Source: Streptomyces lunaelactis
Lineage (GTDB): Bacteria > Actinomycetota > Actinomycetes > Streptomycetales > Streptomycetaceae
Length of the DNA: 64,000 nt
Assembly (NCBI RefSeq): GCF_003054555.1
Contig: NZ_CP026304.1
Location: forward strand, 7,130,001-7,194,000
Reading direction: 5' to 3'
Shown here: positions 61,263-64,000 of the stretch, piece by piece
How the letters are laid out: every line of letters begins with the position of its first letter
Position numbering within the stretch: the first letter of the stretch is position 1
Program-made: the position numbers and the translations under genes
Notes under the pieces: model-generated
Seen by the model: only the letters and a program-made list of their open reading frames with translations
Told to the model about the DNA's origin: nothing
Database searches by the model: none

Positions 61263-62225
61263 ATGGACGCTCTCGCCGGACTTCTGGACGGACCGCGCGC
61301 CAGGGGAGCGTTCCTGCTGCGCATGGTGATGGAGCCGCCGTGGTCCGTACGCATCGAGGACCACGCCCCGCTCACCCTGATGTGCGTCTCCGCGGGCGAG
61401 GCCTGGATCGTGCCCGACAGCGGTGACCCGGTGGTGCTGCGTCCCGGCGATGTCGCGATCGCCCGCGGCCCGGACTGTTACACCACGGCGGACGAGCCAA
61501 CTCGCGAGCCGATGGCGTTGATCGGTCCCGGCGGCACCTGCCACACCCTGCAGGGCGAACCGCTCGCGGAATCCATGCACTTGGGCGTACGGAGCTGGGG
61601 CAACGACCCCGAGGGCTCGGCCACCATGCTGGTCGGGACGTACCAGATGGAGGGCGAGGTCAGCGGGCGACTGCTGGACGTCCTGCCCCAGCTGCTCCAT
61701 CTGCCCGCCGACGTCTGGGACTGCCCGCTGTTGCCGGTGCTGGACGACGAGATCTCCCGGGACGATCCCGGCCAGAGCGTGGTGCTCGACCGGATTCTGG
61801 ACCTGGTGCTGATCGCCGCGCTGCGGTCCTGGTTCTCGCGCCCGGACGCCAAGGCGCCCGCCTGGTACGTGGCGATGGGCGACCCGGTGGTCGGCCGGGC
61901 GCTGCGGCTGCTCCACGACGATCCCGCGCACCCCTGGACGGTCGCCCTGCTGGCGGCCAAGTGCGGGGTCTCCAGGGCCGGACTCGCCCGCCGCTTCAAC
62001 GAGTTGGTGGGGGAGCCCCCGATGGCGTACCTCACCGGCTGGCGGCTGGCGCTCGCCGCGGATCTGCTGCGGGAGACGGACGCGACGGTCGAGGCGGTGG
62101 CCAGGAAGGTCGGCTACAGCGGCTCGTTCGCGCTGAGCGCCGCCTTCAAACGAGTACGCGGCGTCAGTCCGCAGGAGCACCGAACAGGTGCTCTTTTGCG
62201 GGAACGGCAACAACGCTTGCCGTGA
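61263..62225 (+). CDS. AraC-family transcriptional regulator (cupin N-terminus)
   Basis: 320 residues: cupin-like effector half (~1-190) and C-terminal double helix-turn-helix (VALLAAKCGVSRAGLARRF, VEAVARKVGYSGSFALSAAF). Divergent from the NmrA-like gene, which it probably regulates. An inverted repeat GACTCTC (61208-61214) / GAGAGTC (61256-61262) lies in the gap. The 5' end is very short, so the message may be nearly leaderless. Confidence 0.87.
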   Translation: MDALAGLLDGPRARGAFLLRMVMEPPWSVRIEDHAPLTLMCVSAGEAWIVPDSGDPVVLRPGDVAIARGPDCYTTADEPTREPMALIGPGGTCHTLQGEPLAESMHLGVRSWGNDPEGSATMLVGTYQMEGEVSGRLLDVLPQLLHLPADVWDCPLLPVLDDEISRDDPGQSVVLDRILDLVLIAALRSWFSRPDAKAPAWYVAMGDPVVGRALRLLHDDPAHPWTVALLAAKCGVSRAGLARRFNELVGEPPMAYLTGWRLALAADLLRETDATVEAVARKVGYSGSFALSAAFKRVRGVSPQEHRTGALLRERQQRLP

Positions 62226-62252
62226 CGGCACGGGCCGCGCGACGCTGGGGCC

Positions 62253-63116
62253 ATGAGCAATCATCACGACACGACGCACATCGACTGGGACGAGATGGGC
62301 CCGCTGCTGGAGCGCGGGGCGGAGCTGCAGAGTCCCCTGTACCGGCAGGCGGCGGCCTGGCTCGGTGAGCTGCTGCCGGCGGCCGGTATCCGGCGGATCC
62401 TGGACATCGGCAGTGGTCCCGGCGTGCTCACCTCGCTGCTCGCGGAGGCGTTCCCGCACGCCGAAGTGGTCGCCGTGGACGCCACGCCGCCGCTCCTGGA
62501 ACGGGCGCGCATCCGGGCCGAGCGCGCCGGTTTCGGTGACCGCGTCCGTACGCAGTACGCCGAACTCCCCAGCAATCTGGATGAGTTGGGCGAGGCGGAC
62601 CTGGTCTGGGCGGGCCACTCGGTGCATCACATCGGCGACCAGCGCGCCGCTCTCAGCGACCTCGCCCGGCTGCTGCGCCCGGGCGGAGTGCTCGCGGTGG
62701 TCGAGGGCGGACTGCCCACCCGCCATCTGCCGCGCGACATCGGCATCGGCCGCCCGGGTCTGGAGGGCAGGCTGGACGCGGCCGCGGGGGAGTGGTTCAT
62801 CCAGATGCGGGCGGAGCTGCCCGGTACGAAGGACGAGGTGGAGGACTGGCGGGCGCTGCTGGCGGCCGGAGGACTCACGCCGAGCGGGACGCGCTCCTTC
62901 CTGCTCGACATCCCGGCGCCGGTCCCGGAGGCAGTCGGCGAACAGCTCGTCTCCGCCTTCGCCTGGCAGCGCAAGATCCTGGACGGCCGGCTCGCGGCCG
63001 ACGACCTGGCCGTACTCGACCGGCTGCTGGACGCGGACGACCCGCAGGGCCTTCGGCACCGGGCGGACGCGTATCTGCTCACGGCACACACGGTGCACAC
63101 CGCCCGCCGGGGCTGA
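62253..63116 (+). CDS. Class I SAM-dependent methyltransferase
   Basis: 287 residues. ILDIGSGPGVLTSLLAEAF is motif I, VVAVDATPPLLERARIRAE the next strand, and VWAGHSVHHIGDQRAAL follows. 27 bases after the AraC gene. Substrate unknown. Confidence 0.87.
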   Translation: MSNHHDTTHIDWDEMGPLLERGAELQSPLYRQAAAWLGELLPAAGIRRILDIGSGPGVLTSLLAEAFPHAEVVAVDATPPLLERARIRAERAGFGDRVRTQYAELPSNLDELGEADLVWAGHSVHHIGDQRAALSDLARLLRPGGVLAVVEGGLPTRHLPRDIGIGRPGLEGRLDAAAGEWFIQMRAELPGTKDEVEDWRALLAAGGLTPSGTRSFLLDIPAPVPEAVGEQLVSAFAWQRKILDGRLAADDLAVLDRLLDADDPQGLRHRADAYLLTAHTVHTARRG

Positions 63117-63136
63117 ATCAGGGGCAGGATGGCCTC

Positions 63137-63454
63137 ATGCCCAAGCAGTCCGTTCTCTCCCTCTGGTCGAAGGACTCGGTGCTGTCGATCGGCTCGGTGG
63201 GCTCGGTGCTCTCCATCGGTTCCGTCGGGTCGGCGCTGTCCGTCGGCTCGGTCGGCAGCACCCTGTCCGTCGGCTCGATCGGCTCCGCCCAGTCGCTGTT
63301 CTCGGTGGGCTCGTGGCAGAGCACGGGGTCGCTGCTGTCCGCGCAGTCCCAGTGGTCCGTGCTCTCCTGGCGCTCGTCGCGCGGCTTCCTGGCCGCGGGG
63401 GCGATCGGCGCGGTCGCTGTTGCCGCCGGGGCCGCGCTGCTGGTCAGGAAGTGA
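63137..63454 (+). CDS. Small membrane-tailed protein built of 26 uninterrupted Ser-x-x triplets
   Basis: 105 residues. After MPKQ the chain is Ser-x-x repeated 26 times without a break (residues 5-82), mostly S-V-L, S-I-G and S-V-G. Triplets 4-15 form four perfect nine-residue units S-x-L-S-x-G-S-x-G. Then a hydrophobic helix (AAGAIGAVAVAAGAALL) and a terminal VRK make a tail-anchor-like end. No known family recognised. It could form a beta-solenoid-like or other ordered repeat fold. Start by position only; the ribosome binding site is weak. Confidence 0.75.
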   Translation: MPKQSVLSLWSKDSVLSIGSVGSVLSIGSVGSALSVGSVGSTLSVGSIGSAQSLFSVGSWQSTGSLLSAQSQWSVLSWRSSRGFLAAGAIGAVAVAAGAALLVRK

Positions 63455-63902
63455 CCGGCTCCAACTGCCACCACTGACCGGGGGAGTCGGTGTCCTCCCA
63501 CTGCTGCACATTCGCGCCGTCGTCCGTGCTGCCGTCGGCGACCTCGAGCATCAGCCCGCTGATGAAGCTGACGATGGTGACGGTGCCCGGCGCGTCCAGG
63601 TGCCGCTCGATGATCCACTCCTGGGCGCCGAAGTTGTTGGCCCTCCACTGCTGGATGTCGGCGCCGTTCTCGGTCGAGGCGTTCGCGACGTCCAGCCGCT
63701 TGCCGCTGGCCGCGTTCACGAAGTGGTAGAGCCCGCTGCCGTTGGGCACGGGGTCGATCTGCCACTGCTGCGCGGGCGAGCCGCTCTCCTTGCCCTGCTG
63801 GACATTGGCGCCGCCGCCCTTGGCCCCGCCGTACACCTCGAGCAGCAGCCCGCTGCCGATATTGCGTACCAGGTAGAGCCCGGGGGCCATCTCCGTAGAC
63901 AT
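63444..63902 (-). CDS. Ricin-type (RICIN) beta-trefoil lectin domain protein, no signal peptide
   Basis: 152 residues. Three beta-trefoil units, each with a Q-x-W-like strand (AQQWQIDP, AQEWIIER, GQWWQLEP) and an NVQQ or DIQQ loop. Opens at MSTEMAPGLYL without an export signal. Its 3' end overlaps the Ser-triplet gene by 11 bases (convergent). Confidence 0.85.
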   Translation of the reverse strand: MSTEMAPGLYLVRNIGSGLLLEVYGGAKGGGANVQQGKESGSPAQQWQIDPVPNGSGLYHFVNAASGKRLDVANASTENGADIQQWRANNFGAQEWIIERHLDAPGTVTIVSFISGLMLEVADGSTDDGANVQQWEDTDSPGQWWQLEPVTS

Positions 63903-63927
63903 GGACCGATTGTACGAATTGAGGTCC

Positions 63928-64000
63928 GTGCCGATGAACCACCCACCAGGCGTGGGCGGCGCCGTCCACGCGCTGATCGAGTCAGTGCACCACGACGGTG
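63928..64000 (+). CDS. Start of a further gene, cut by window edge
   Basis: A GTG (or ATG 6 bases later) with GAGG upstream opens a protein-like frame MNHPPGVGGAVHALIESVHH that runs off the right edge. Divergent from the RICIN gene. Family cannot be judged. Confidence 0.45.
   Translation, partial: MPMNHPPGVGGAVHALIESVHHDG

Noticed and set aside
1..64000. CRISPR arrays, tRNA or rRNA genes
   Set aside because: No regularly spaced direct repeats with unique spacers, and no tRNA-like or rRNA sequence recognised on either strand.

Overview
The window is chromosomal DNA from a Streptomyces or very close relative. The sequence is very GC-rich, with GTG/TTG starts, ATGA-type overlaps and GGAGG ribosome binding sites. 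It carries the actinobacterial ethylmalonyl-CoA cluster, a SpoIIE/PAS/GAF/HATPase protein, an Rv2578c-type radical SAM gene, and two genes with the rare TTA (bldA) codon. From memory, the gene order psd-pssA next to ccr-meaA-citE-maoC-acd resembles the S. coelicolor SCO6467-SCO6474 region; this was not checked by search.

Layout. 1-5.6 kb: a truncated PucR-type regulator divergent from a complete branched-chain amino acid/amide-type ABC transporter (livF-livG-livH-livM-livK). 5.7-7.2 kb: psd-pssA, the two steps from CDP-diacylglycerol to phosphatidylethanolamine. 7.4-16.7 kb: ethylmalonyl-CoA pathway genes on the minus strand (ccr, ethylmalonyl-CoA mutase, malyl-CoA lyase-like, MaoC hydratase, acyl-CoA dehydrogenase). 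A TetR regulator and a double-length 3-hydroxyacyl-CoA dehydrogenase lie behind them. The ccr upstream region has a readable promoter with a palindrome filling its spacer and a second copy 22 bp away. 17-24.8 kb: a HEAT-repeat protein, a GNAT, a radical SAM gene with a LexA-like box, a decayed insertion sequence, a DHFR-like protein, an SRPBCC protein, and an efflux pump fused to carboxypeptidase-regulatory-like repeats.

24.9-34.6 kb: SpoIIE-type phosphatase, methyltransferase, exported membrane-anchored protein, then a tight four-gene peptidase operon (M55, M20, S9, S66). 34.8-41.8 kb: adenosine deaminase, GntR regulator with a palindromic operator candidate, LapA-like protein, DUF5107/TPR-like protein, VOC protein, methyltransferase and tandem GNAT. 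41.9-51.4 kb: a membrane/lipid-flavoured stretch (PAP2-diacylglycerol kinase fusion, sulfite-oxidase-like enzyme, aminotransferase-like protein without an evident PLP lysine, NAPE-PLD-like hydrolase, DedA, second metallo-hydrolase, holin-like/phosphodiesterase fusion).

51.5-64 kb: alcohol dehydrogenase, small proteins, epoxide-hydrolase-like enzyme, an ECF-type sigma factor fused to a zinc-binding anti-sigma-like motif, a membrane segment and an Ala/Pro tail (with a perfect Crp-type palindrome upstream). Next come a secreted PI-PLC, an ATP-dependent DNA ligase behind a 38-bp tandem repeat, pterin dehydratase, a divergent NmrA/AraC pair, a methyltransferase, a small protein made of 26 uninterrupted Ser-x-x triplets, a ricin-type lectin, and the start of one more gene.

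Most of the window is ordinary Streptomyces chromosome. The most unusual items are the Ser-x-x triplet protein, the sigma/anti-sigma fusion, the ccr promoter-operator layout, the SOS-like box on the radical SAM gene and the lysine-less aminotransferase homologue.
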